Below, in pieces: positions 6,029 through 12,928 of a DNA stretch of 12,984 nt. The DNA comes from Bacilli bacterium (GTDB lineage Bacteria; Bacillota_I; Bacilli_A; RFN20; CAG-826). Both the position numbers and the translations under genes were made by a program. The notes under the pieces are model-generated. The model saw nothing but the letters and a program-made list of their open reading frames with translations, was not told where the DNA came from and searched no databases. The DNA is taken from NCBI GenBank assembly GCA_024698065.1, contig JAILRR010000003.1:1-12984 (forward strand), given 5' to 3'. The first letter of the stretch is position 1. Each line of letters starts with the position of its first letter.

Positions 6029-6779
6029 AGTGTTCAAAAACGAGAGAAGGCCTCATTATGAGGAACTCGCCAAATTCATCGACCTCATGAAGAGATATCT
6101 TTTCCCTGGGGCTTTCGATACGATTCACGAAGGGGTGGAAGAACATAAGAAAAGCCTTCTTTCCCGCATCAAAAACACCTTCCTCGAATATATCTCTAAC
6201 GACGAAAAGAAGTGCGAGGCTTTCCTAAAGAAAATCCCAACGATCGAAGAGGAATTATACGCTGACCTCGACTTTTTCTATGAAAGTGACCCCGCTTGTG
6301 AATCGCGCCTAGAAATCGTCTATGCCTATCCAGGCTATAAAGCGATCGTCTATTACAGGATATCTCACGCCCTCTATGAGCTTGATATCCCGTATATCCC
6401 TCGCATCATCTCGGAAACCGTCCATTCAAAGACCGGAATCGATATCCATCCTGGCGCGAAAATCGGTTCTCCTTTCTTCATTGACCATGGAACTGGCATC
6501 GTTGTCGGTGAGACCGCTGAGATCGGTAAACGTGTCAAGATCTACCATGGTGTGACCTTAGGCGCTTTGTCTCTTAGAGAAGGCAGAGCCTTAAGAGAGA
6601 CCAAACGTCATCCAACCATCAAAGACAACGTCACCATTTATAGTGGTGCCTCGATTTTAGGAGGGGACACTGTCATCGGAGACAATGTCACCATCGGCTC
6701 AAATGTCTTCATCGTCAACTCCGTCGTTGAGGATACGACCCTCATATATACAAACGACTCGGTTAAAAAAATTAAGTAG
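6015..6779 (+). CDS. cysE: Serine O-acetyltransferase
   Basis: This enzyme makes O-acetylserine from serine and acetyl-CoA, the substrate of the preceding gene's product. The 254 residues comprise the helical N-terminal SATase domain (about 1-135) and a left-handed beta-helix of hexapeptide repeats (about 140-250). Catalytic residues known in the family are visible: Asp92 (ESDPAC), Asp157-His158 (FFIDHGTGIVVGE) and His199 (TKRHP). The conserved Arg of YRISHALY (Arg115) is encoded by AGG. The C-terminus ends in KKIK and lacks the long tail and terminal Ile-bearing peptide typical of enzymes that form the cysteine synthase complex, although an Ile is second to last. GGAG at 6002-6005, inside cysK, is the likely ribosome site. 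Confidence 0.93.
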   Translation: MESSRVFKNERRPHYEELAKFIDLMKRYLFPGAFDTIHEGVEEHKKSLLSRIKNTFLEYISNDEKKCEAFLKKIPTIEEELYADLDFFYESDPACESRLEIVYAYPGYKAIVYYRISHALYELDIPYIPRIISETVHSKTGIDIHPGAKIGSPFFIDHGTGIVVGETAEIGKRVKIYHGVTLGALSLREGRALRETKRHPTIKDNVTIYSGASILGGDTVIGDNVTIGSNVFIVNSVVEDTTLIYTNDSVKKIK

Positions 6780-6789
6780 GGGAACAGAC

Positions 6790-7323
6790 ATGAAAAAAGT
6801 AACGGTCATCACCTCATCATTAAGAGCCAAAAGCACCTCCAAAACCCTCATGGACGAGATGGTGAAGGGTCTCAAAGAGCATCACGAAGTCAAAATCATC
6901 GACATTTCGAAGATGAACCTCAAATACTGCATCGGCTGCATGACTTGCCAAGACACTGGGAAGTGTGTGCTTAATGACGATGTCAAAGATGTGATTGAGG
7001 ACGTTAATGGAGCGGACACCCTCATCTTCGTTACACCTATTTATTATTATTCGATTTCCGGTCAGCTTAAGACTTTTCTCGACAGAATGAACCCTCTTTA
7101 CCCAAGGGAAGACAGGAAGTTCAAGGAAGTTTATGCGTTGTTTACATGCGCTGACGACAATCCAAAGGCTACCGAAAAGCCAACTAAAGCAATCGAAGGC
7201 TGGGTTGAATGCTTCGACGGGGTCGAATATAAAGGATCCTATGATGGCCTTGCCCTCAATGATGTAGGGGATATCACCGAAGAACGGCTCAAAGGCGCAT
7301 ACGAATTCGGACAGAGAATATAG
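6790..7323 (+). CDS. Flavodoxin-fold protein with a compact four-cysteine motif (iron-sulfur flavoprotein-like)
   Basis: The 177-residue protein belongs to the NADPH-dependent FMN reductase / flavodoxin-like family. TSSLRAKSTSKTL (8-20) is the FMN phosphate loop, and TPIYYYSISGQLKTFLDR is the family's second flavin-contacting segment. Cys47, Cys50, Cys53 and Cys59 (C-x2-C-x2-C-x5-C) match the compact cluster motif of iron-sulfur flavoproteins. Many relatives carry a partial version without a cluster, so cofactor content is an inference. It starts at ATG 6790 with AGGGGA six bases upstream, 10 bases after cysE, and so is the third gene of that operon. A role in supplying reductant to sulfur metabolism is possible but unproven. 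An upstream in-frame extension overlapping cysE is not needed. Confidence 0.85.
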   Translation: MKKVTVITSSLRAKSTSKTLMDEMVKGLKEHHEVKIIDISKMNLKYCIGCMTCQDTGKCVLNDDVKDVIEDVNGADTLIFVTPIYYYSISGQLKTFLDRMNPLYPREDRKFKEVYALFTCADDNPKATEKPTKAIEGWVECFDGVEYKGSYDGLALNDVGDITEERLKGAYEFGQRI

Positions 7324-7419
7324 CTTTACATTTTTAACCTAAGGTATTCCATTTTAGCTAGTATCAGTATCATAATATCGGTAGTCGCTTTTCCATTGTC
7401 TTTTTGAAAGGGGGAGACT

Positions 7420-7968
7420 ATGAAAAAGAAAAGAAAGCTGATTCTATTGTCTGTGTTGCCTTTTTTAGGCGGCTGCTTTGCTATTGACACATACAGGCCC
7501 ACTGGCCCTTTTTGCCATTTCAAAAAATTTGATGATTTTGATAATGAAGTGGCTTTCCATTTATCCGAAGGGATTAAGCTAAATACTGAATTCGGTCTTT
7601 ACAATTCAGATTGTGAAAGCCTCCTTTCCAAAACACAGGAACTCGAATACGTTTTTCTTTTGGGTTATGGCTTTAATGTTGCCGAGTATTCGTGTCTATA
7701 CCGAATTGATGCTTCTTATAGCGATTGTTCTTACACGGTCGATAAACAGGGTTCTTTCCATTTTTCTCAGGAAACAGAATTATATCTTGGACCGGATGTT
7801 TTTGATTCTAAAGAACCTCCTATCAGGATCGTTTTTGCTTCTACTTTGATAAAAGCAGAATCACAAAAGATTATCTACACAAGCGATGAAATCTCGGTTC
7901 ATGTCGAAGGGACCTTTTGGTTCGATGTTTGCAATGGGATCGTGACGTTAAAAAAACAAAAAGGATAG
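7420..7968 (+). CDS. Lipoprotein, paralog of the gene at 8617
   Basis: The N-terminus MKKKRKLILLSVLPFLGGC is a type II signal peptide with lipobox LGGC and Cys19 as the lipidated residue, so the mature protein is anchored on the outer face of the membrane. The rest (182 residues in all) is a beta-rich domain of unknown function. It aligns by eye with the lipoprotein at 8617: FHLSEGIKL..FGLY here and FSLSDGVDL..FGLY there, then LLGYGFNVAEY / FVSYGGYHATEW, then YSDCSYTV / PSECYWTI, then DVF. GGGGGA lies four bases before the ATG. A CATAAT at 7371-7376 may be the -10 of this three-gene unit. The codon use is more AT-rich than in the enzymes on either side. Confidence 0.8.
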   Translation: MKKKRKLILLSVLPFLGGCFAIDTYRPTGPFCHFKKFDDFDNEVAFHLSEGIKLNTEFGLYNSDCESLLSKTQELEYVFLLGYGFNVAEYSCLYRIDASYSDCSYTVDKQGSFHFSQETELYLGPDVFDSKEPPIRIVFASTLIKAESQKIIYTSDEISVHVEGTFWFDVCNGIVTLKKQKG

Positions 7969-7979
7969 GTGATTCGTTT

Positions 7980-8612
7980 ATGATACTGATTCGTTTTTTA
8001 TTGATTCTTCTCGCTGGCATCTCAACGTTGTCTCCGGCTTTTGAGACAAAAAACGATGATGCGTCTGGTGCTCTGGTTGGTGAGGACGATGACGACGGCT
8101 ATGATCGCAATTCGTTAATAGGATTATATTGCCAAGCTAACACGCCATATAAAATCAAAATAACTTCTTGGGATCCATCCGCTTCCGATAAGATAAGATT
8201 AGTTGTTTCATCAAGTCCTGGGTTTAGGTTTGACTATAGTGGAAACATTGAATGCTATGAAGACATAGTGAATCTCAGCGGTGGCAGCTGGGTTTATGGC
8301 TGCTGGGCTCTTCAGTATGAGTCGCTCATGATAACCTACACGCCAGGTCAAAGCGGGTATCACACAATCAGTCTGACAAGCGTTTTTGACAACTATCTTT
8401 ATGTCATTGATCCAAGGTCTGCTCAGAGCATGTTCGATTATGGTGTTCGCGAATACGATGATGATGGTGGTTTGGGTTACAATGCATCTCTTTGGAAAAA
8501 TCTGGATAAAGGGGTGCCTTATCTTATAGTGTTCTGTCAATACAACCCATCCAGATCGTTTACAAATTTAGACGAAGGCGATGATCTCGAAATTAAGATA
8601 GAGGTAGGATAG
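7980..8612 (+). CDS. Secreted protein with a pre-peptidase C-terminal (PPC)-like domain
   Basis: The first 20 residues (MILIRFLLILLAGISTLSPA) form a signal peptide without a lipobox Cys, so the protein is released or loosely held outside the cell. The mature part of about 190 residues reads like a PPC-type beta-sandwich: YLYVIDP (139-145), EYDDDGGLGYNA (158-169) and KGVPYLIVFCQYNP (177-190) follow the order of strand, acidic turn and strand seen in that family. Acidic runs at 35-39 and 160-162 could bind calcium. Four cysteines (51, 92, 108, 186) could form two disulfides. AGGTGA lies seven bases before the ATG at 7980, which I prefer over an upstream in-frame codon inside the previous gene. 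It sits between the two paralogous lipoproteins, with gaps of 11 and 4 bases. Confidence 0.75.
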   Translation: MILIRFLLILLAGISTLSPAFETKNDDASGALVGEDDDDGYDRNSLIGLYCQANTPYKIKITSWDPSASDKIRLVVSSSPGFRFDYSGNIECYEDIVNLSGGSWVYGCWALQYESLMITYTPGQSGYHTISLTSVFDNYLYVIDPRSAQSMFDYGVREYDDDGGLGYNASLWKNLDKGVPYLIVFCQYNPSRSFTNLDEGDDLEIKIEVG

Positions 8613-8616
8613 ACAT

Positions 8617-9225
8617 ATGAAAATCAATAAAAAATCCAGATTGCTTTTATTAGGCTTTTTGCCTCTTTTGACTTCGTGTCCTCCAACACCGGAACCTATG
8701 CCATTTACAATTAGAGGCCTTTCTTCAGGATATAAGTTTTCTCTATCAGATGGTGTAGACCTGACAATTGATTTCGGGCTCTATTGCAAAGACCACGGTA
8801 GCGCATCTTACTTAGACAATCATTACTTGTTCTTCGTTTCGTATGGTGGTTACCATGCCACTGAGTGGAATGTCGTTTATGACATCGAGGACGAACCAAG
8901 CGAGTGCTATTGGACCATTGGCAAGTTTGGGACGTATAGCAAAACAGCAAAGGTCCATATTGATTCAGACGTTTTTGTGCCGGAACACAAATACTTTACA
9001 GTTTTGTTGGCCTCGGTGAAGGGATATGAGGCTGAAAAAGAAACCTACACTGATAAAGAGTTAAGCTCTAAGGTCCATTCAGATGACGTAGCCTATTCGA
9101 TCGATGAGGATTCAAATGTCACCCTATCGGAATATTGGCGTTACTCTTACACAAATAATGAAAGTTCTCTTTCGGTAACATCTAGCGAAGAATCTGTGAT
9201 AGAGTATTCACATGAATCAATCTAG
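8617..9225 (+). CDS. Lipoprotein, paralog of the gene at 7420
   Basis: This is a type II signal peptide protein with lipobox LTSC and Cys21, 202 residues. The central part matches the 7420 lipoprotein in motif order (see that entry), so the pair arose by duplication around the PPC-like gene. The paralog lacks the C-terminal tail found here, which is rich in Ser and Glu (from about residue 178, NNESSLSVTSSEESV) and may be a flexible spacer. The start has AGGA seven bases upstream and lies four bases after the previous stop. A 20-codon open frame (9212-9274) overlaps the end in another frame and is also Ser-rich. That could reflect an old frameshift in the tail. Function unknown. Confidence 0.8.
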   Translation: MKINKKSRLLLLGFLPLLTSCPPTPEPMPFTIRGLSSGYKFSLSDGVDLTIDFGLYCKDHGSASYLDNHYLFFVSYGGYHATEWNVVYDIEDEPSECYWTIGKFGTYSKTAKVHIDSDVFVPEHKYFTVLLASVKGYEAEKETYTDKELSSKVHSDDVAYSIDEDSNVTLSEYWRYSYTNNESSLSVTSSEESVIEYSHESI

Positions 9226-9280
9226 GGTTAATTCTTCCAAGAACAAGTCTCTAGAATCATCCGAGAACATATAACCTAAG

Positions 9281-9305
9281 AGCCCCTTTTCATGGGGCTT
9301 TTTCA
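9281..9305 (+). terminator. Terminator between the lipoprotein unit and guaD
   Basis: AGCCCC (9281-9286) pairs with GGGGCT (9294-9299) over a seven-base loop, followed by a T run. It ends only about 17 bases before the guaD start codon, leaving no room for a separate promoter after it. A TATAAC at 9270-9275 is the nearest -10-like box. Confidence 0.8.
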
Positions 9306-9321
9306 ATTAGAAAGGAGAGAT

Positions 9322-10587
9322 ATGGAATACATCATCAAAGGTGATATCGCGTATAACAAAAGCCTTAACGAACTCGTCACCATCCATAATGGCTATCTTC
9401 ATGTCAAAGATGGCAAAGTGGCCGCCACATACAAGTCTCTCCCAAAAGAGCTAAAAAAGAAGAAACTTATCGACCACAAAGGGAAGCTCATCATCCCAGG
9501 TTTGGCGGATCTCCATCTCCATGCCTCTCAGTTTTCCTACAAAGGCACCCTTATGGATGTCACTTTGCTTGATTGGCTCGACAAATACACTTTCCCAAGA
9601 GAAGCAGCTTTCAAAGATGAGAAGCACGCCAAAAAAGCCTACCAGGTCTTCGTCGACTCTTTAAAGAAGAGCTTCACCACCAAAGCGGTCATCTTTGCGA
9701 CCATCCATCTTGAAGGAACTTATATCCTTTGTGAACTCCTTGAGAAAGCAGGCATCGACGCCTATGTTGGCATCGTGGATATGGATAGGAATTGCCCTGA
9801 CTACATCTCCCAAACCGTCGAAGGAGCAAGGAAAGACAACATCGAGCTCATCAAACGCCTCAAAGACTTCAAGCACGTCAAACCTTGCATCACCCCAAGA
9901 TTCACGGTGAGTTGCACCGACGAGATGATGAAGATGCTAGGAGAAGTCCGTAAGGAATATGATGTGGCCTCCCAATCGCATCTTGATGAGAACAAAGATG
10001 AGATTGCCTTCGTCAAAGAGCTTTGCCCTGATGCGAAATCATACACTGACACCTACGACAGAGTGGGTCTTCTTGACCATTCCGTCATGGCGCATTGCAT
10101 CTACGTGACCGATGAAGAACTCAAAACCCTCAAACAGAAAGACGTCTACATGGTCCATTGCCCAGAAAGCAACACCAACGTCTCAACGGGCGGCATCATG
10201 CCAGTAAGAAAGTACCTTGATATGGGCATGCATGTCGGCATTGGCTCAGACGTGGCAGGGGGAAGCACCCTCAATCTTTTCGCCAATCTCAAGCTCGCCA
10301 TCCAGCTCTCAAAAGTCATCAATCATGGCGGGAAGAATAACTACAAGCCTCTTACCGCCAAAGAAGCCCTCTATATCGGAACCTTAGGGGGAGCGTCTTA
10401 CTTTGGTAAGGCTGGCTCTTTTATGGATGGGTATGACGCTGATATACTTGTCATCGACGACCTCCATAATGACCCTTCGAGCATGTCCTTCTCAATCGAA
10501 GACAGAATCGAAAGACTCATGTACAACGCTAATGAAAGCTTCCTTGTGAGCAAATATGTCCAAGGACGCAAGATATACCAAAAATAA
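9322..10587 (+). CDS. guaD: Guanine deaminase
   Basis: This is an amidohydrolase that converts guanine to xanthine and ammonia in purine salvage and degradation; it is cytoplasmic. The 421 residues span the whole family length. Metal and catalytic residues are visible: His65 and His67 in LADLHLHA, His220 in SQSHLDEN, His258 in MAHCIY, and Asp310 in GSDVAGG. Family-specific stretches include LLDWLDKYTFPREA, MDRNCPDY, HCPESNTN and GTLGGASYFGKAGSF. The ATG at 9322 has GGAGA five bases upstream; a reading from 9292 would start inside the terminator loop. The Arg in MDRN is AGG. A small membrane-protein gene follows after 13 bases. No purine riboswitch was seen upstream. Confidence 0.95.
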   Translation: MEYIIKGDIAYNKSLNELVTIHNGYLHVKDGKVAATYKSLPKELKKKKLIDHKGKLIIPGLADLHLHASQFSYKGTLMDVTLLDWLDKYTFPREAAFKDEKHAKKAYQVFVDSLKKSFTTKAVIFATIHLEGTYILCELLEKAGIDAYVGIVDMDRNCPDYISQTVEGARKDNIELIKRLKDFKHVKPCITPRFTVSCTDEMMKMLGEVRKEYDVASQSHLDENKDEIAFVKELCPDAKSYTDTYDRVGLLDHSVMAHCIYVTDEELKTLKQKDVYMVHCPESNTNVSTGGIMPVRKYLDMGMHVGIGSDVAGGSTLNLFANLKLAIQLSKVINHGGKNNYKPLTAKEALYIGTLGGASYFGKAGSFMDGYDADILVIDDLHNDPSSMSFSIEDRIERLMYNANESFLVSKYVQGRKIYQK

Positions 10588-10600
10588 AGGAGAACAAAAA

Positions 10601-10894
10601 ATGAAAAACGGAAAACTCGTCATTTACAGCATGATCGTCGTCTTATGTACGACAATCAGACTTTGGCTTTTGCCAAGCGCGATCAGCCTAATCCCAATGG
10701 TCGGCGGAACGCTTAATTATGTCGCCGAACCTCTTATTTTCGTCGGTGCCTATTATTTATCCAGCAACTGGTCTAAGAAGAAAGAAGACCTCATCGGAAA
10801 AGGTTTCTGGTACCTTCTTGCTTACGCCCTTATCGCCGCGGTTTTGGTTGGTCTATATTTCCTCATCACCGCTTTGATGGGTCTTTTCAAATAA
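10601..10894 (+). CDS. Small three-helix membrane protein, unknown function
   Basis: The 97-residue protein has hydrophobic segments at about 6-32, 37-54 and 69-95, with a short basic loop (SKKKEDL) between the second and third. I do not recognise the family. AAAGGAG eight bases before the ATG at 10601 is a good ribosome site, and the gene begins 13 bases after guaD, so the two are probably co-transcribed. A link to purine uptake or export is only suggested by position; it is too small to be a standard permease. Confidence 0.75.
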   Translation: MKNGKLVIYSMIVVLCTTIRLWLLPSAISLIPMVGGTLNYVAEPLIFVGAYYLSSNWSKKKEDLIGKGFWYLLAYALIAAVLVGLYFLITALMGLFK

Positions 10895-10922
10895 TCCCAA
10901 AACTTTCAATTCTTCGAATAAA

Positions 10923-10939
10923 CTAGTATTCTTTACTAG
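10923..10939 (+). promoter_or_regulatory. Inverted repeat before degV
   Basis: CTAGTA (10923-10928) and TACTAG (10934-10939) form a 6-bp inverted repeat around five bases, 22 bases before the degV start. TAGTAT inside it (10924-10929) could be a -10 box, so the repeat may be an operator or a 5' hairpin. No strong -35 is visible. Confidence 0.3.
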
Positions 10940-10961
10940 AACCTTTTAGGAGCAAATAATA

Positions 10962-11834
10962 ATGAAAATCGCAATCACGACCGAGACGACCTGCGACCTC
11001 TCGCAAGAACTTCTCAAGAAATATAACATCATCACCATCCCTTTCACCGTCACCCTTGGTGAAAGAAGCGAACCTGATGGCATTATCACCGGCAAAGACC
11101 TCATCGATTACACGATGAAGACCGGAAAGCTTGGCAGAACTAGCGCCGTCAACGAGATGGAATACACCGAGTTCTTCAAGAGCGTTCTCAAAGACTATGA
11201 CGAGGAAATCCATATCTGCCTTAGCTCTGGCATTTCCTGTGCCTATAACAATGCGGTCAATGCTGCTGAGGCCTTTGGTGGCAAAGTCCATGTCATCGAT
11301 AGCCGTTCTCTTTCTACTGGTGTCGCTCTTGAATGCATCTATGCCGCTAAGCTCATCGAAGCGGGCAAATCCCCAGAAGAGATCGTCAAACTTGTTGAGG
11401 AACGTATCCCAAACAACCAGACTTCCTTCTGCTTCGAGACCGTCGACTTCCTCTACAAAGGAGGAAGATGCTCTGCAATGGCCAGATTCGGCGCTAACCT
11501 CCTTCATCTCCGCCCACAGATCTTGATGAAACCTGATACTGGTAAGATGGAAAGCGGCAAGAAATTCCGTGGCCCAGTCAAGAAGTGGTGCCCAGATTAT
11601 GTCGAAGAGACCCTCAAGACCTTCAATAACCCAGATAAGGAAATCGTCTTCATCACCCATACCATCTATGGCGAAGAGGACCACAAGATCGTCGCTTGGG
11701 TAAAAGAGAGACTTGAGAAAGAAGGCTTCAAGAACGTTTATGAGACCTATGCCGGCGCGACCATCTCCTGCCATTGCGGTCCTAATACCCTCGGAATCCT
11801 TTATCTCAACGATGGCGATCACCCAATCGCTTAA
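10962..11834 (+). CDS. DegV family fatty-acid-binding protein
   Basis: The 290-residue protein has the DegV layout. TTETTCDLS (6-14) is the opening strand and turn, TSAVNEMEY (60-68) stands where relatives have TSQP, and LSSGISCAYNNA (87-98) and IDSRSLSTG (112-120) follow. In the C-terminal half are ETVDFLYKGGRCSA and the closing HCGPNTLGILY (271-281). Family members bind a fatty acid, and some (FakB) present it to the kinase FakA for phosphorylation. No fakA-like gene is in the window, so that role is an inference. AGGAG ten bases before the ATG is the ribosome site. A strong terminator follows, so the gene is probably transcribed alone or with the small membrane gene upstream. Confidence 0.92.
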   Translation: MKIAITTETTCDLSQELLKKYNIITIPFTVTLGERSEPDGIITGKDLIDYTMKTGKLGRTSAVNEMEYTEFFKSVLKDYDEEIHICLSSGISCAYNNAVNAAEAFGGKVHVIDSRSLSTGVALECIYAAKLIEAGKSPEEIVKLVEERIPNNQTSFCFETVDFLYKGGRCSAMARFGANLLHLRPQILMKPDTGKMESGKKFRGPVKKWCPDYVEETLKTFNNPDKEIVFITHTIYGEEDHKIVAWVKERLEKEGFKNVYETYAGATISCHCGPNTLGILYLNDGDHPIA

Positions 11835-11852
11835 CCTTCTTACGCTCATATA

Positions 11853-11880
11853 AGCCAGCTGAGGCTGGCTTTTTTTCTTT
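11853..11880 (+). terminator. Rho-independent terminator after degV
   Basis: AGCCAGC (11853-11859) pairs with GCTGGCT (11864-11870), seven pairs with a TGAG loop, followed by TTTTTTTCTTT. Confidence 0.9.
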
Positions 11881-11942
11881 CGATGGGGCCTTGCTTTTTT
11901 CAAGTATTCCTAGACTTTTGTCATCGAAAAAACATATCCTTA

Positions 11943-11957
11943 TCCCCGTAAGGGGGA
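11943..11957 (+). promoter_or_regulatory. Small hairpin covering a Shine-Dalgarno site
   Basis: TCCCC (11943-11947), GTAA, then GGGGGA (11952-11957) can form a compact stem with a GNRA-type loop. The G run is the ribosome-binding sequence of the lipoprotein gene at 11964, so folding would hide it. With four or five G-C pairs the stem is stable enough to matter, but nothing shows what would open it. Confidence 0.4.
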
Positions 11958-11963
11958 ACAGCA

Positions 11964-12758
11964 ATGAAGAAAACTAATATATTACTCGGTCTAAGCGCGC
12001 TTGCGGTCCTTGCATCTTGCGGTGGGGATAACGGACCAAAGGAGATTACCGACTTAGACGCAATCACCGACTTAAAGCTTGAGATCTCTCACAAGAGAGC
12101 GGATATCAAAAACTACGAGATAGCCTGTTATTTCAAGGGAGTCGAGGTCGATAACGAAACGAAAGAAGAAACAATCCAGACCGGAGAAGCTCTCTACCAG
12201 ACTAACAAAGATGGGGAGATGCATGTCTATGTGACGAGCGATGGAGAAGCAACTGAAAACGTCTACATCGTCAAAGACAAGACTTATGGAAAACTATTCT
12301 ATTGCGAGGCTAAAGATTTCTTCAGTGGCGAAATCACCGTCATCGATTACAAAGAACACGCTGCTCTTTTCAATGGGGCTTATACAAACACCATCGAAGG
12401 CGGTGTCTCGATGATGGAAAGCATCACTGACGCAAACACGGTCGGAACCTTGGTTGAGAAGTACCGCGCCGGTCTCACGGAATTCGAAACTGAGACAAAG
12501 TACTTCTCAGAAAAAGAAGGTCAACTCACGGTCACAGTCGATGAGGTTTCCACCAAAGAAGACGATGACACCAAGAACTCATTTGAGTTCAATTATGAGG
12601 ACTCCGTCTTTAAAAAGGCGACATTCATCCATTCCTATTCCAACGATCAATATACCTCAACGTATGAGATGAGCTTCCTTTTCAGGGTGAGGGATTCCAT
12701 TAAGTTCACGCTCCCTGTCGGTTGGGAAAGCCACCTCATGCCAAGCGAAGCCGAGTAA
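11964..12758 (+). CDS. Lipoprotein of unknown function
   Basis: The N-terminus MKKTNILLGLSALAVLASC is a type II signal peptide with lipobox LASC and Cys19, followed by the short GGDNGP linker common in Gram-positive lipoproteins. The mature part (about 245 residues) is acidic and beta-strand rich, with repeated strand patterns such as EALYQTNKDGEMHVYVTSD and KTYGKLFYCEAKDFF. This resembles outer-surface proteins with a large half-barrel fold, but no family could be named. There is no transporter gene beside it. The ribosome site is AGGGGGA, and it may be masked by the hairpin at 11943-11957. The unit is monocistronic: terminators lie on both sides. It is not visibly related to the lipoproteins at 7420 and 8617. 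Confidence 0.8.
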   Translation: MKKTNILLGLSALAVLASCGGDNGPKEITDLDAITDLKLEISHKRADIKNYEIACYFKGVEVDNETKEETIQTGEALYQTNKDGEMHVYVTSDGEATENVYIVKDKTYGKLFYCEAKDFFSGEITVIDYKEHAALFNGAYTNTIEGGVSMMESITDANTVGTLVEKYRAGLTEFETETKYFSEKEGQLTVTVDEVSTKEDDDTKNSFEFNYEDSVFKKATFIHSYSNDQYTSTYEMSFLFRVRDSIKFTLPVGWESHLMPSEAE

Positions 12759-12768
12759 GCGAAAGATA

Positions 12769-12795
12769 AGCGGTGCCAATCACCGCTTTTTCTTT
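12769..12795 (+). terminator. Rho-independent terminator after the lipoprotein gene
   Basis: AGCGGTG (12769-12775) pairs with CACCGCT (12781-12787), seven pairs with a five-base loop, followed by TTTTCTTT. Confidence 0.9.
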
Positions 12796-12801
12796 ATGCG
12801 C

Positions 12802-12830
12802 TTGCGTATACGCTTGAACTAGTGCATAAT
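12802..12830 (+). promoter_or_regulatory. Promoter of the rimP leader
   Basis: TTGCGT (12802-12807) lies 17 bases before CATAAT (12825-12830, five of six matches). Transcription would begin at about 12837. The perfect 10-base palindrome GCGTATACGC (12804-12813) overlaps the -35 and spacer and could be a protein-binding site. Confidence 0.5.
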
Positions 12831-12833
12831 ACT

Positions 12834-12917
12834 CGCGGTGGAAGACCCGCGGAAGCGGCTCCGCTAGCTCAATACATATCGAATTGAGTGGCCCATTAGG
12901 ACCACTCTTTCTAATTT
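12834..12917 (+). promoter_or_regulatory. Structured 5' leader with competing hairpins (attenuator-like)
   Basis: From 5' to 3' the leader holds CGCGG/CCGCG (12834-12838 with 12847-12851), AGCG/CGCT (12854-12857 with 12862-12865), CTCAAT/ATTGAG (12868-12873 with 12883-12888), and a terminator-like hairpin GAGTGG/CCACTC (12886-12891 with 12902-12907) with two further inner G-C pairs, followed by TTTCTAATTTT. The last two share bases 12886-12888, so only one can form fully. An alternative CCGC-GGAA-GCGG stem (12847-12858) competes with the first two. This layout fits a transcription attenuator ahead of rimP. From memory, a similar GTGG-type hairpin often precedes rimP in Firmicutes. Confidence 0.55.
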
Positions 12918-12928
12918 TAGGAGGGCAA

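Noticed and set aside
9212..9274. Twenty-codon open frame overlapping the end of the lipoprotein at 8617
   Set aside because: It has no ribosome site and only Ser-rich content; at most it is the old tail of the lipoprotein gene after a frameshift.
6357..9789. Possible reading of AGG as Met, known in some uncultured Bacilli
   Set aside because: AGG encodes the conserved Arg of YRISHALY in CysE (6357-6359) and the conserved Arg of MDRN in guanine deaminase (9787-9789), so AGG means Arg here.
10923..11903. Long antisense open frame (326 codons) opposite degV
   Set aside because: It mirrors the strongly biased codons of degV on the opposite strand, lacks a ribosome site and a recognisable domain, and spans the degV terminator.
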